64,000 bases of DNA from Stenotrophomonas maltophilia (GTDB lineage: Bacteria; Pseudomonadota; Gammaproteobacteria; Xanthomonadales; Xanthomonadaceae). Shown in pieces: positions 40,454 to 52,528 of the stretch; the stretch's first letter is position 1; every line of letters starts with the position of its first letter. Both the position numbers and the translations under genes were made by a program. The stretch spans positions 434,001-498,000 of the forward strand of contig NZ_NEQV01000005.1 in NCBI RefSeq assembly GCF_002799245.1, written 5' to 3'. The notes beneath the pieces are model-generated. The model had not been told where the DNA came from. It did not search any database and was given only the letters and a program-made list of their open reading frames with translations.

Positions 40454-41044
40454 TTATAGCGCGACAGCCTGCAACTGGAAGTCGATGTAGCCGTAAGCGA
40501 TGCGCCGGGACTTCTCGGCATTGAACTGGCCGCCGACCAGGCTGCCGCGCAGCCACAGGCCGTCGATCATCGCGGCCAGGCCGCGCGCGGCCAGGCGGGC
40601 CTGCGGGTGGGGCAGCAGGCGGTTGAACTGGTGGCACAGGTTGGAGAACAGGCGCTGGTCGTTGGCGCGCTGCAGGCGGGCCAGTTCAGGCTGGTGCATG
40701 CTCGCCGCCCAGAAGGTGAGCCAGACGCGCATCGCGGTGCCGTTGATCTGGCTGTCGTCGAAGTTGCCATCGACGATGGCGCGCAACTGGTCGCGCGGGT
40801 CGTCGCCGACCTCGGCACGGTAGCGGGCAACCGCCTCCTTCAGCTCGCGCAGGATCTGCCGCATTGCAGCATTGAGCAGGCCGTCCTTGTCGCCGAAGTA
40901 GTGGGCGACGATGCCGCTGGACAGCCCTGCCTTCTTCGCGATGGTGGCGACGGTCGCATCGGCCATGCCGATCTCGTCGATGGTCTGGAAAGTGGCCCGG
41001 ATCAGCTGTTCGCGCCGTACCGGTTCCACGCCTTTCTTCGGCAT
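40454..41044 (-). CDS. betI: BetI, TetR-family choline-responsive repressor
   Basis: A 196-residue TetR regulator (E. coli BetI has 195). The helix-turn-helix is at residues about 27-50 (VATIAKKAGLSSGIVAHYFG), preceded by RREQLIRATFQTI. The ATG at 41044 is chosen because the family starts with MPKxG and GGAGAG lies just upstream; the frame extends 24 codons further without homology. It probably represses itself, betB, betA and the divergent transporter from the palindrome at 41097-41124. Confidence 0.95.
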   Translation of the reverse strand: MPKKGVEPVRREQLIRATFQTIDEIGMADATVATIAKKAGLSSGIVAHYFGDKDGLLNAAMRQILRELKEAVARYRAEVGDDPRDQLRAIVDGNFDDSQINGTAMRVWLTFWAASMHQPELARLQRANDQRLFSNLCHQFNRLLPHPQARLAARGLAAMIDGLWLRGSLVGGQFNAEKSRRIAYGYIDFQLQAVAL

Positions 41045-41096
41045 TGTCTCTCCACGGATTGCGACCCGAAGGATCGGGCTGCCCGCCATTATGCTT

Positions 41097-41124
41097 TTTA
41101 TTGATTGAACGTTCAATCAATAAA
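41097..41124. promoter_or_regulatory. BetI operator: perfect 28-bp palindrome
   Basis: TTTATTGATTGAAC and its exact complement meet at 41110/41111. It lies in the 170-bp divergent region between betI and the BCCT gene and is AT-rich. The TTGATTGAACGTTCAATCAA core is the BetI-type operator known from proteobacterial bet loci. Confidence 0.88.
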
Positions 41125-41214
41125 CCATAGGATGCGCTCGCGCCCCACGCCATGGGCCCGGTTTACCGGTCCGGCCCCGCCCATGTGCTCCCTCGGACTT
41201 GATGAGACGACCCC

Positions 41215-42765
41215 ATGTCTTCCCTGGCTCATCCCAAGCGTTCGCCCCTGCGCTTGAACCGTTTTGTCTTCTTCAGCTCCTCGGTGTCGATCGGCATCCT
41301 CGGGCTGCTCACCGTTCTCTATCCCGAAGGCAGCGAGCACTGGCTGCAATGGGCGCAGGCCGAAGTGTCGGCCGCGTTCGGCTGGTGGTACATGCTGCTG
41401 ATCGTGCTGTGCCTGGGTTTCGTGCTGTGGCTGGCGTTCTCGCCGTACGGCCGTATCCGCCTGGGCCACAACGAGGAGTCACCGGCCTTCGGCTACGTCG
41501 CCTGGGTCTCGATGCTGTTCTCGGCCGGCATCGGCATCGCGCTGCTGTACTACGGCGCCTACGAGCCGCTGGACCATTTCCTGCATCCGCCCGGGCAGCC
41601 CGGCGGCACCGTGGCCGCCGGCCGCGAAGCGATGGTGCTGACCTTCCTGCACTGGGGCCTGCACGGCTGGGCGCTGTACGCGCTGGTCGGCGTGGCGCTG
41701 GGCTACTTCGCCTACCGCCGCGACCTGCCGCTGGCGCTGCGCTCGGCGCTGTACCCGATCTTCGGTGAGCGCATCCACGGCCGCATCGGCGACATGGTGG
41801 ACGGCTTCGGCATCCTGGCCACGCTGATCTCGATGGTGACCAACCTCGGCATCGGCGCGCTGGTGGTGCAGTCCGGCCTGGTCTACCTGTTCCACATCCC
41901 GGATACGCCGCAGGTGCTGGTGGCGATCGTGCTGGTGATGATGGTGGTGGCCACCATCGGTGTGGTGGCCGGTGTGGAGAAGGGCATTGCCTGGTTGTCC
42001 AACCTCAACGTGCGCCTGCTGTGCGGCCTGCTGCTGTTCGTGCTGGTCACCGGCCCGACCCTGCACCTGTTCGATGGCCTGATCCAGAACACCGGCGATT
42101 ACCTCGGCGCGTTCGTGCGCAAGAGCTTCGACATGTACCTCAACGACCCGAAGGGCCGTGAGTGGATGGGGTCGTGGACGCTGTTCTACTGGGCGTGGTG
42201 GATCGCCTGGGCGCCGTTCGTCGGTCTTTTCGTGGCGCGCATCTCGCGTGGCCGCACCATCCGCGAAGTGATCATGGGCGTGTTGCTGATCCCGCTCGGC
42301 TTCACCCTGGCCTGGCTGTCGATCTTCGGCAACACCGCCATCGACCTGGTGCTCAACCACGGCCAGGCGATCCTGGGTGACGTGGCCCAGCATGATGCGG
42401 CGATGACGCTGTTCAAGCTGCTCGAATACCTGCCCGCCGCGCCGTACGTGGCCGGTGCCGCCGTGGTGATCGGCTTCGTGCTGTTCCTGACCCCGGTCGA
42501 TTCGGGCACGCTGATGATCGCCAACCTGTGCACCCGTCGCGTGGACGATGGCGTGGAAGATGGCCATGACGCGCCGATCTGGCTGCGCGTGTTCTGGGCA
42601 GCGGGCATCACCGTGGCCAGCGTCGGCCTGCTGCTGGCCGGCAACTTCAGCGCGATGCAGACGGCGGTGGTGCTGTGTGGCCTGCCGTTCTCGTTCACCC
42701 TGGCGTTCTACATGTGGGGCCTGTTGAAAGCGCTGCGCACCGACCCGGACGCGCCGCGGCGGTGA
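41215..42765 (+). CDS. betT: BCCT-family choline/betaine transporter
   Basis: A 516-residue sodium- or proton-coupled quaternary-amine transporter with about twelve membrane segments. BCCT signatures are SAGIGIALLYYGAYEPLDHF, the substrate-binding Trp-rich stretch TLFYWAWWIAWAPFVGLFVA followed by ISRGRTIREV, and GVEKGIAWLSNLN. Choline is the likely substrate because the gene is divergent from betI and shares its operator. It lacks the long C-terminal cytosolic tail of E. coli BetT (677 residues), so osmotic activation may differ. A terminator hairpin follows at 42842. Confidence 0.92.
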   Translation: MSSLAHPKRSPLRLNRFVFFSSSVSIGILGLLTVLYPEGSEHWLQWAQAEVSAAFGWWYMLLIVLCLGFVLWLAFSPYGRIRLGHNEESPAFGYVAWVSMLFSAGIGIALLYYGAYEPLDHFLHPPGQPGGTVAAGREAMVLTFLHWGLHGWALYALVGVALGYFAYRRDLPLALRSALYPIFGERIHGRIGDMVDGFGILATLISMVTNLGIGALVVQSGLVYLFHIPDTPQVLVAIVLVMMVVATIGVVAGVEKGIAWLSNLNVRLLCGLLLFVLVTGPTLHLFDGLIQNTGDYLGAFVRKSFDMYLNDPKGREWMGSWTLFYWAWWIAWAPFVGLFVARISRGRTIREVIMGVLLIPLGFTLAWLSIFGNTAIDLVLNHGQAILGDVAQHDAAMTLFKLLEYLPAAPYVAGAAVVIGFVLFLTPVDSGTLMIANLCTRRVDDGVEDGHDAPIWLRVFWAAGITVASVGLLLAGNFSAMQTAVVLCGLPFSFTLAFYMWGLLKALRTDPDAPRR

Positions 42766-42841
42766 GCGGGCATCCGGTGGCCATCCCGATGCCGCCGTTG
42801 ATGCAGTAGAGCCAGGCCATGCCTGGCTGCGATGAAGCAGA

Positions 42842-42876
42842 AAGGGCCGGATCCGCGAGGATCCGGCCCTTCTTCT
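42842..42876 (+). terminator. Terminator of the BCCT gene
   Basis: Thirteen-base arms AAGGGCCGGATCC / GGATCCGGCCCTT around GCGA, followed by CTTCTT. Confidence 0.8.
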
Positions 42877-42877
42877 T

Positions 42878-43262
42878 GTAGAGCCGAGCCCATGCTCGGC
42901 TGCTGTTCGCGGGATGGCCGGCACGAGCCGAGCGTAGGCTCGGCCCTACAGGAAACATCGCAGCCCGTAGAGCCGAGCCCATGCTCGGCTGCTGTTCGCG
43001 GGATGGCCGGCATGAGCCGAGCGTAGGCTCGGCTCTACAGGAAACAATGCAATCTGTAGAGCCGAGCCCATGCTCGGCTGCTGTTCGCGGGATGGCCGGC
43101 ATGAGCCGAGCGTAGGCTCGGCTCTACAGGAAACATCGCAGCCCGTAGAGCCGAGCCCATGCTCGGCTGCTGTTCGCTGGATGGCCGGCATGAGCCGAGC
43201 GCAGGCTCGGCTCTACAGGAAACATCGCAGCCCGTAGAGCCGAGCGCAGGCTCGGCTCTACA
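42878..43262. repeat. Tandem array of 89-bp SMAG dimer units
   Basis: GTAGAGCCGAGCCCATGCTC begins at 42878, 42967, 43056 and 43145, each exactly 89 bp apart, and a shortened fifth unit starts at 43234. Each unit contains a forward palindrome, CTGCTGTTCGCGGGATGGCC, an inverted palindrome ending in CTACAGG, and AAACATCGCAGCCC. It fills most of the 506-bp gap between the transporter gene and acnA. A single further SMAG palindrome is at about 42807-42830. No gene is seen in the gap; open frames here are repeat translations. Confidence 0.92.
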
Positions 43263-43271
43263 GGTGATGCA

Positions 43272-46025
<2,754 letters not shown>

Positions 46026-46288
46026 GCGGGGTAACTCCTTCTTGCGGATGGCTTGCAGTGGCCCGCGCATGGGCGGACCTGCTTGCGGTCGCCGCGGGCC
46101 TTGCGGCCCCGGTTGCTCCAGTATGAACCCGAAACTGAATGGATTCACCCGGGCCGGGTCCGGCCTGCGGCATCGGTTCCAGACTACAGGGGAGGGTGTA
46201 TGGCGTATGTCACGTGTGTGGCCGATCCTTTGCGGGGCAAGGGCCGGAAGCGCGCCGGTCCTGTTCAGGGTGGAAGTATGCCCGGGGA

Positions 46289-46311
46289 AGTATGTATAAT
46301 TTGTGCATACT
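46289..46311 (+). promoter_or_regulatory. Promoter/operator of the vapBC-like pair
   Basis: AGTATG (46289) and CATACT (46306) form an inverted repeat around TATAATTTG, so the putative -10 box TATAAT lies inside the palindrome. A further GAAGTATG is at 46273. This is the layout expected for autoregulation by an AbrB-type antitoxin-toxin complex. The rest of 46026-46288 is the acnA leader with no recognised element. Confidence 0.7.
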
Positions 46312-46326
46312 CTGGAGGGCCTACCG

Positions 46327-46551
46327 ATGGAAGCCACTGTTGCAGAACGCGGACAGATCACCCTGCCCAAGGCGGTGCGTGATGCCCTCGGCCTGACCAA
46401 GGGCACGCTGCTGAAGGTCGAGCTGGACGGCAGCCGCATCATCCTGCGCAAGAGTGTTGACGATGCCATTTCACGGGCGCGCGGCAAGTTCGCGCTGGAC
46501 GGCTTCGAATCCTCCGACGCAGCGGTACGCGCGGTGCGTGACGAGGAATAA
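46327..46551 (+). CDS. vapB: AbrB/MazE-type antitoxin (VapB-like)
   Basis: A 74-residue SpoVT/AbrB swapped-hairpin protein: [19 protein letters not shown] and [17 protein letters not shown] are the standard AbrB elements. The acidic C-terminal tail ([15 protein letters not shown]) is probably the toxin-binding part. The start at 46327 follows GGAGGG at proper spacing; an ATG 24 bases upstream is possible but overlaps the operator region. The toxin gene starts three bases after the stop. Confidence 0.9.
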   Translation: MEATVAERGQITLPKAVRDALGLTKGTLLKVELDGSRIILRKSVDDAISRARGKFALDGFESSDAAVRAVRDEE

Positions 46552-46554
46552 GCC

Positions 46555-46956
46555 GTGATGATCGCCGTTGATTCGCCGGTGCTGGTCGAGCTGCTCAGCA
46601 ATGGTCCGCAGGCCGATGCCGTCGAGGCCATCCTCCGCCAGAGCCTGGTCGGTGGCCGCGTGGTGGTCTGCGGCGCGACCCTGGCCGAGGTCTGCGCATC
46701 GCTGCGCGGCGGCGCCGAGGTGCTGGAAGCGCTGGAAGAAATGGGCGTGCATTTCAACCCGATGGAAGCCAAGTCGGCACTACGTGCCGGCGAGATGCAT
46801 CGCCGCCACCGCCAGCGCAGCGGCAGCCGCCGCAGCCTGGACGAATTCATGGTCGGCGCCCACGCACTGCTGCAGTGCGATGGCCTGATCACCTGGAACG
46901 ATACGTTTTACCGCGACTACTTCAAGGGCCTGAAGCTGATCGTGCCGCAAGCCTGA
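46555..46956 (+). CDS. vapC: PIN-domain toxin (VapC-like)
   Basis: A 133-residue PIN-domain RNase. Asp6 ([12 protein letters not shown]), Glu in [11 protein letters not shown], and the C-terminal acidic residues in [30 protein letters not shown] (Asp and Asp) give the four-acid metal site. VapC toxins usually cut tRNA or rRNA. GTG at 46555 or the ATG right after it can serve as start. It forms a two-gene operon with the antitoxin, between acnA and acnB; acnB begins 42 bp later. Confidence 0.9.
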   Translation: MMIAVDSPVLVELLSNGPQADAVEAILRQSLVGGRVVVCGATLAEVCASLRGGAEVLEALEEMGVHFNPMEAKSALRAGEMHRRHRQRSGSRRSLDEFMVGAHALLQCDGLITWNDTFYRDYFKGLKLIVPQA

Positions 46957-46998
46957 GCCCACCCAAACACCCTTAAATCGCATTACCCGGGAGTTGTC

Positions 46999-49590
46999 AT
47001 GTTGGAAGCCTACCGCCACCACGTCGCCGAGCGCGCTGCGCTTGGCATCCCGCCGCTGCCGCTGAGCGCGCAGCAGACGGCCGATGTCATCGAACTGCTG
47101 AAGAACCCGCCGCAGGGCGAGGCCGAGTTCCTGCTCGACCTGCTGACCCACCGCGTGCCGGCCGGCGTCGATGACGCGGCCAAGGTCAAGGCCTCGTACC
47201 TGGCGGCGATCGCCCTGGGCAGCGAGCAGAACCCGCTGATCAGCCGTGAGCGCGCCACCGAACTGCTGGGCACCATGCTCGGCGGCTACAACGTCGCTCC
47301 GCTGGTGCAGCTGCTGGACGACGCCAGCGTGGGCACCATCGCCGCCAATGGCCTGAAGAAGACCCTGCTGGTGTTCGATGCGTTCCATGATGTGCAGGAG
47401 AAGGCCAAGGCCGGCAATGCCAACGCCCAGGCTGTGCTGCAGAGCTGGGCCGATGCCGAGTGGTTCACCAGCAACCCGGAAGTGCCGCAGAGCCTGACCG
47501 TCACCGTGTTCAAGGTGCCGGGCGAGACCAACACCGACGACCTGTCGCCGGCGCCGGACGCGACCACCCGCCCGGACATTCCGATGCACGCCCTGGCGAT
47601 GCTGAAGAACAAGCGCGACGATGCGCCGTTCACCCCGGAAGAAGACGGCAAGCGCGGCCCGATCCAGCAGATCCTCTCGCTCAAGGACAAGGGTCACCTG
47701 GTTGCCTACGTCGGCGACGTGGTCGGCACCGGTTCCTCGCGCAAGTCGGCTACCAACAGCGTGCTGTGGTGGACCGGCGATGACATTCCGTTCATCCCGA
47801 ACAAGCGTGCCGGCGGCGTCTGCCTGGGTTCGAAGATCGCCCCGATCTTCTACAACACCATGGAAGATGCCGGCGCACTGCCGATCGAGCTGGACGTGTC
47901 GAAGATGGAGCACGGCGATGTGGTCGAGCTGCGTCCGTACGAAGGCAAGGCGCTGAAGAACGGTGAAGTGATCGCCGAGTTCCAGGTCAAGTCCGAAGTG
48001 CTGTTCGACGAAGTGCGTGCCGGTGGCCGCATTCCGCTGATCATCGGCCGTGGCCTGACCGGCAAGGCGCGCGAAGCGCTGGGCCTGGCCCCGACCGACC
48101 TGTTCCGCCTGCCGGTGCAGCCGGTCGACACGGGCAAGGGCTTCTCGCTGGCCCAGAAGATGGTCGGCCGCGCCTGTGGCCTGGCCGAAGGGCAGGGCAT
48201 GCGCCCGGGTACCTACTGCGAACCGAAGATGACCTCGGTCGGCTCGCAGGACACCACCGGCCCGATGACCCGTGACGAGCTGAAGGACCTGGCCTGCCTG
48301 GGCTTCTCGGCCGACCTGGTGATGCAGTCGTTCTGCCACACCGCCGCTTACCCGAAGCCGGTGGACGTGAAGACCCACCACACCCTGCCGGAGTTCATCT
48401 CCACCCGTGGCGGCGTTTCGCTGCGCCCGGGCGACGGCGTGATCCACAGCTGGCTCAACCGCATGCTGCTGCCGGACACCGTGGGTACCGGTGGTGACTC
48501 GCACACCCGCTTCCCGGTGGGCATTTCGTTCCCGGCCGGTTCGGGCCTGGTCGCCTTCGCTGCTGCCACCGGCGTGATGCCGCTGGACATGCCGGAGTCG
48601 GTGCTGGTGCGCTTCAAGGGCAAGATGCAGCCGGGCGTGACCCTGCGTGACCTGGTCAACGCGATTCCGCTGTACGCGATCAAGTCGGGCCTGCTGACCG
48701 TGGCCAAGGCTGGCAAGAAGAACATCTTCTCCGGCCGCATCCTGGAAATCGAAGGCCTGCCGGAGCTGAAGGTCGAGCAGGCGTTCGAACTGTCCGACGC
48801 CTCGGCCGAGCGTTCGGCGGCCGGTTGCTCGGTGCGCCTGAACAAGGAGCCGATCATCGAGTACCTCAACAGCAACATCACGCTGCTGAAGTGGATGATT
48901 GCCGAAGGCTACCAGGATCCGCGTTCGCTGCAGCGCCGTATCGAGAAGATGGAAGCGTGGCTGGCCAACCCGGAGCTGCTGGAGCCGGATGCCGACGCCG
49001 AGTACGCCGCCGTCATCGAGATCGACCTGGCCGACATCCACGAGCCGATCGTGGCCTGCCCGAACGATCCGGACGACGTGAAGACCCTGTCCGAAGTGGC
49101 CGGCGCCAAGATCGACGAAGTGTTCATCGGTTCGTGCATGACCAACATCGGTCACTTCCGCGCCGCTGCCAAGCTGCTGGAAGGCAAGCGTGACCTGCCG
49201 ACCCGCCTGTGGGTGGCCCCGCCGACCAAGATGGATGCCTCCGAGCTGACCAAGGAAGGCGTGTACGGCACCTTCGGCGCCACCGGCGCGCGCATGGAAA
49301 TGCCGGGCTGCTCGCTGTGCATGGGCAACCAGGCGCAGATCCGCGAAGGCTCCACCGCGATGTCGACCTCGACCCGCAACTTCCCGAACCGCCTGGGCCG
49401 CAACACCAACGTGTACCTGGGTTCGGCGGAACTGGCGGCGATCTGCTCGCGCCTGGGCCGCATCCCGACCAAGGAGGAGTACATGGCGGACATCGGCGTG
49501 ATCAATGCCAATGGCGCGGAGATCTACCGCTACATGAACTTCGACCAGATCGAGGAATACCAGGACGTGGCCAAGACGGTCGCTGCCTGA
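46999..49590 (+). CDS. acnB: Aconitate hydratase B / 2-methylisocitrate dehydratase
   Basis: The main TCA-cycle aconitase in many gamma-proteobacteria. 863 residues, the usual length. It has the N-terminal HEAT-like domain ([20 protein letters not shown]), [17 protein letters not shown], and the [4Fe-4S] cysteines in [11 protein letters not shown] and [14 protein letters not shown] precedes the ATG. It lies downstream of vapBC in the same direction and may receive read-through from it. A strong terminator follows. Confidence 0.97.
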   Translation: MLEAYRHHVAERAALGIPPLPLSAQQTADVIELLKNPPQGEAEFLLDLLTHRVPAGVDDAAKVKASYLAAIALGSEQNPLISRERATELLGTMLGGYNVAPLVQLLDDASVGTIAANGLKKTLLVFDAFHDVQEKAKAGNANAQAVLQSWADAEWFTSNPEVPQSLTVTVFKVPGETNTDDLSPAPDATTRPDIPMHALAMLKNKRDDAPFTPEEDGKRGPIQQILSLKDKGHLVAYVGDVVGTGSSRKSATNSVLWWTGDDIPFIPNKRAGGVCLGSKIAPIFYNTMEDAGALPIELDVSKMEHGDVVELRPYEGKALKNGEVIAEFQVKSEVLFDEVRAGGRIPLIIGRGLTGKAREALGLAPTDLFRLPVQPVDTGKGFSLAQKMVGRACGLAEGQGMRPGTYCEPKMTSVGSQDTTGPMTRDELKDLACLGFSADLVMQSFCHTAAYPKPVDVKTHHTLPEFISTRGGVSLRPGDGVIHSWLNRMLLPDTVGTGGDSHTRFPVGISFPAGSGLVAFAAATGVMPLDMPESVLVRFKGKMQPGVTLRDLVNAIPLYAIKSGLLTVAKAGKKNIFSGRILEIEGLPELKVEQAFELSDASAERSAAGCSVRLNKEPIIEYLNSNITLLKWMIAEGYQDPRSLQRRIEKMEAWLANPELLEPDADAEYAAVIEIDLADIHEPIVACPNDPDDVKTLSEVAGAKIDEVFIGSCMTNIGHFRAAAKLLEGKRDLPTRLWVAPPTKMDASELTKEGVYGTFGATGARMEMPGCSLCMGNQAQIREGSTAMSTSTRNFPNRLGRNTNVYLGSAELAAICSRLGRIPTKEEYMADIGVINANGAEIYRYMNFDQIEEYQDVAKTVAA

Positions 49591-49631
49591 TGCGGTAGTG
49601 CCGGCCGCTGGCCGGCAGCCCGTTGGAACAG

Positions 49632-49660
49632 AAAACCCCCGGTGAAAGCCGGGGGTTTTT
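49632..49660 (+). terminator. Rho-independent terminator of acnB
   Basis: AAAACCCCCGG pairs with CCGGGGGTTTT around a 6-base loop, with T-run. The rest of the gap to 49832 shows nothing recognisable. Confidence 0.9.
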
Positions 49661-49832
49661 CTGTATGTGCCGGGCTGGACCTGCCACTTCGTCCGGGGCA
49701 GTCCACGAATGTCGCGGGATCGATGGCCGGGGAGTGGCACCTGCTGGCGGTGCCGGACCGGCAGTGTGGAGGTGCTGGCCGCAGTGATGATGGCCCATGG
49801 CGCCACGAGCAGGGCCGGGCGATCGCGGTGGC

Positions 49833-51305
49833 CTAGCCCATGCGCATCGCGGTTCGCGTCTGCTCCTGGGCGTGGTCCTGCTGGGCGACCTGCTGTGCCT
49901 GCGACAGTTGTTCGGCCTTGGCGAGCGACTGCTCTACGGGTGTGTTGACGGCCTCGCTGACCGCAATCGATGCCCGCAGGTGTGCCGGATTGTCGAGCGC
50001 TCCCTGCACAAGGAACATGCGGGCCCCCGAGCCATCGCTGGGTGGATTGCCCAGGACAACATGATCGACGCGCTCCAGGCCGCTGCCCTTGGCCGTTGCA
50101 AGCAGGCTGGCCGTCATCCGTTCACTGGTTTCGTCGAAGCTGCGCCCGTGCCTGGCATCCACGGCGGATACACCGTCGCGAATCTGCCGGTAGAGCGCAT
50201 GGTCCGGGTGGCCTTCCTTCCTGGGATCCAGGCCTGCCTTGTCCAGGGTTGATTCGATGCTCTCCCGCAACGGGCTGCTGGGAGAGAAGCCTGGATTGCG
50301 CAGAGAGGGCGAGCCCTTGTCGGTTGCATCCTGGACCAGCTGCCCGCCGGGCTTGAGCGCATGCTGGGCCCGCTGCTGCGCTTCAGCCTCGTTGCGGGCG
50401 TATGCACCCGCTTCCATGGTGCCGCGAAGGTAACTGACCCCGTCACGCAGCAGTCCAGGGCCGCCGCCGACAAGCACGGTCGCCGCTGCGCGCAGCTGAT
50501 GCACATCACCGCGGTAGTCGGCGATCCGGCGCAGGTCTTCAGGATCCGTGACCCGGGCATTGAGGTCGTCCAGTACAGACTGCACCGGACCCTTGTCGGT
50601 CATGCGATCAAGGAAATGAACCATTCGATGGGAGTCACCCAGCTGGACCGCCACCGCGGCGGACATGACGTGGCCACTTTTCATTCCGGGCGTTACGAGT
50701 GAGGCGATGCGCTGGCCCTGCTCGGCGTTGCGCAGGACCTCCAGTTCCCTGGGGAGCGCATACATCTCGATCCTGCCGTAGTGAGGGCCGCCCGCACTGA
50801 CCAGGTCGCCTGCCATCACATGGTTGGTGAAGGGTGCCGCATTGGCCGGCTGGCCTTCAGGAAGACGATACGCCAGCCCGGCAGCGCCGTAGGGATTGAA
50901 TGCATCACCGGGGAGGTTGTAGTGATGCGCAGTGATCTGTGCGAGCGCGCCGCCCAGGGAGTGACCGGTGATGTGTACTGGGCCGTACCCATTCTCTTCA
51001 GCCAGCTTGACGGCCCGCTTGGTCAGGGCAAGGGCATCGCCGAGTTGTGCATTGACTCTGGCGGTGACCATTGCAGCGTCGATGCCGCCGTCAATCAAAG
51101 GCTGGCGGTCGAACTCCGTTCCGCGATGCGCAACGATGACTTCGTTGGTCTTTGTGTTGAGGTAGACGATGCCTTGATATCCGGATATGGAATCCTCAAG
51201 ATCCAATACTCTATATCTCGTCCCGTCAATTGTGACCAATTTCTGTTTCGGAGGAGGCTCAGCATAAGCTGCGTCTGCGAGTGTTGCGCTGGTTCTAGGA
51301 TTCAT
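49833..51305 (-). CDS. Class 3 lipase-type effector with C-terminal XVIPCD-like domain (X-T4SS effector)
   Basis: A 490-residue protein without signal peptide. Residues about 20-235 are an alpha/beta-hydrolase lipase domain: nucleophile Ser116 in HITGHSLGGALAQ, with an acidic residue near MAGDLVSAGG and later His as likely triad. Residues about 366-470 match the XVIPCD secretion domain of xanthomonad T4SS effectors: HPDHALYRQIRDGV, GRSFDETSERMTASLL, VDHVVL, LDNPAHLRA and TPVEQS, then a Gln-rich tail (QQ..QQDHAQEQ). It would be delivered into competitor bacteria to hydrolyse membrane lipids, by a VirB/D4-type system not in this window. It lies 12 bp after an immunity-type lipoprotein gene. Confidence 0.87.
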   Translation of the reverse strand: MNPRTSATLADAAYAEPPPKQKLVTIDGTRYRVLDLEDSISGYQGIVYLNTKTNEVIVAHRGTEFDRQPLIDGGIDAAMVTARVNAQLGDALALTKRAVKLAEENGYGPVHITGHSLGGALAQITAHHYNLPGDAFNPYGAAGLAYRLPEGQPANAAPFTNHVMAGDLVSAGGPHYGRIEMYALPRELEVLRNAEQGQRIASLVTPGMKSGHVMSAAVAVQLGDSHRMVHFLDRMTDKGPVQSVLDDLNARVTDPEDLRRIADYRGDVHQLRAAATVLVGGGPGLLRDGVSYLRGTMEAGAYARNEAEAQQRAQHALKPGGQLVQDATDKGSPSLRNPGFSPSSPLRESIESTLDKAGLDPRKEGHPDHALYRQIRDGVSAVDARHGRSFDETSERMTASLLATAKGSGLERVDHVVLGNPPSDGSGARMFLVQGALDNPAHLRASIAVSEAVNTPVEQSLAKAEQLSQAQQVAQQDHAQEQTRTAMRMG

Positions 51306-51317
51306 AGCCTGTGGCCT

Positions 51318-51941
51318 TCAGTCCATTGAAGAGATTTCTATCCGGAAGTACTTTGGGCGATCTGCTGGTGGGAGTTTATCGAACATAGTCTGGGACTGGG
51401 TGCCAGCTTGCTCAGGAATCTGTCCGGAAATTAAAGGCTTTAACGCCTTTTTTATGTAAGTGGTCGAGCCTCCCTCTTCTTTAATTTCTTGGAAAGAAGC
51501 ACCGACTGTCGCGTGGATTGAACGGCCATCAATAGTCAATGGAAATGAAGCTTCCAGAGTGTTGGGTATCCAATTGCATGGGCCGCGCCCGTAATAGTCA
51601 GCGACCGCCATCCCATCTTTGAACGCCGTGGTGGTGAACTCGGTTGGGCTGATGCGCTCTACCTGCAATTGAACAGAATGCCATTTAGGTTCGTAATGCA
51701 CGCCCTCGTAGTTGTTGATCGGAGGGAGGCAAAGCGAGTCAATCTCGTACAAGACGGTGATCGTGGGAACTGGGACGTCCACGGGTGCATCGTGGACCCG
51801 AATCACAATTGGCAGCGCATCTTTGGGTGCGGGATTTTCGCGGTAGGCCGGGTATGAGCGTTCTTTGTTGCAGCCTGCAACGGCCAGTGTGATCAAAGCG
51901 ATCAACGCGACATGCGCAACGGGCGGGAGGGATTTCAGCAT
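51318..51941 (-). CDS. Immunity-type lipoprotein 1 (X-Tfi candidate)
   Basis: A 207-residue predicted lipoprotein. The signal peptide LALITLAVAGC-like segment (lipobox LAVAGC, Cys near residue 24) directs it to the membrane. The mature part has SLCLPPINNYEGVHYE and AVADYYGRGPCNW, shared with two paralogues at 52529-53152 and 53260-53898. It directly precedes the effector gene. Periplasmic lipoproteins next to XVIPCD effectors are the known immunity class, so protection against the neighbouring lipase is the best guess. The DNA is AT-richer than the surrounding chromosome. Confidence 0.82.
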   Translation of the reverse strand: MLKSLPPVAHVALIALITLAVAGCNKERSYPAYRENPAPKDALPIVIRVHDAPVDVPVPTITVLYEIDSLCLPPINNYEGVHYEPKWHSVQLQVERISPTEFTTTAFKDGMAVADYYGRGPCNWIPNTLEASFPLTIDGRSIHATVGASFQEIKEEGGSTTYIKKALKPLISGQIPEQAGTQSQTMFDKLPPADRPKYFRIEISSMD

Positions 51942-52148
51942 GAGCGGTCCATGTCGCTGATTGAGGTGGCACGGGGGTGCGCCCGTACGGGGCTGCTAGC
52001 GGGACCGGGGGTGCCCGCGCGGACGACGGCGCCATGAAGGGCATTCCGTGGCAGATGCGACAGGCTGCGCATTGGATGCTCGTCGCTCCCAGGGTTTCCA
52101 TCCTTGTGTACCCGTGGTGTGGAGCCTTGCGCGGTCACGTTCATCGGC

Positions 52149-52245
52149 GTTCCATTGCTCTGTGGCATCTGACTATACGACCCGTTCCCGTCGTGCTCCA
52201 AGGTCTCAGACGTGCGGGCGTCTCAATTGCAGGCGGGAGGATGCC
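52149..52245 (-). promoter_or_regulatory. Duplicated promoter block, copy 1 (before immunity gene 1)
   Basis: A 97-bp block nearly identical to 53943-54039. On the minus strand it has TTGGAG (52201-52196) and TATAGT (52177-52172) 18 bases apart, a fair sigma-70 promoter. The remaining 51942-52148 is the leader of immunity gene 1, with nothing else recognised. Confidence 0.65.
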
Positions 52246-52289
52246 GACGCCTGCCGCGATGGTGGGCTGGTTCCCTGCATCATGCGGAT

Positions 52290-52516
52290 TGATGCAGCCA
52301 TGCAAAAGGGGCTGACGCTCGAACTCCGTTCCGTGATGCGCGACGATGACTTCGTTGGTCTTTGTGTTGAGGTGGACGATGCCTTGATATCCGGATACGG
52401 AATTATCAAGATCCAATTACTTTATATCTCGTCACGTCAATTGTGACGAATGCCTGTTTCGGAGGGGGCTGAGCATAAGCTGCGTCTGCGAGTGTTGCGC
52501 TTATTCCAGGATTCAT
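52290..52516 (-). pseudogene. Frameshifted N-terminal remnant of the lipase effector gene
   Basis: The ATG at 52516 starts a copy of the effector N-terminus (ATLADAAYAQPPPKQ, compared with ATLADAAYAEPPPKQ in the intact gene). An extra base at about 52417-52418 shifts the frame and gives TGA after about 35 codons; in the shifted frame SGYQGIVHLNTKTNEVIVAH and GTEFERQPL continue. Similarity ends near 52290, before the lipase nucleophile motif. The 12-bp spacing to immunity gene 2 equals that of the intact pair, so this is the decayed effector of a duplicated immunity-effector pair. Confidence 0.88.
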
Positions 52517-52528
52517 ATCCTGTGACCT

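Noticed and set aside
42695..43191. Small overlapping frames encoding VEPSPCSA / SRAWARLYG repeats
   Set aside because: They are translations of the 89-bp repeat array.
42878..43262. Possible CRISPR array
   Set aside because: The units are identical throughout with no variable spacers, 89-bp period, and no cas genes nearby.
46780..49806. Thousand-residue minus-strand frame opposite acnB
   Set aside because: Antisense shadow of acnB with no recognisable domain.
52141..52416. Possible small independent gene on the minus strand
   Set aside because: It is the shifted frame of the effector pseudogene running into promoter block 1.
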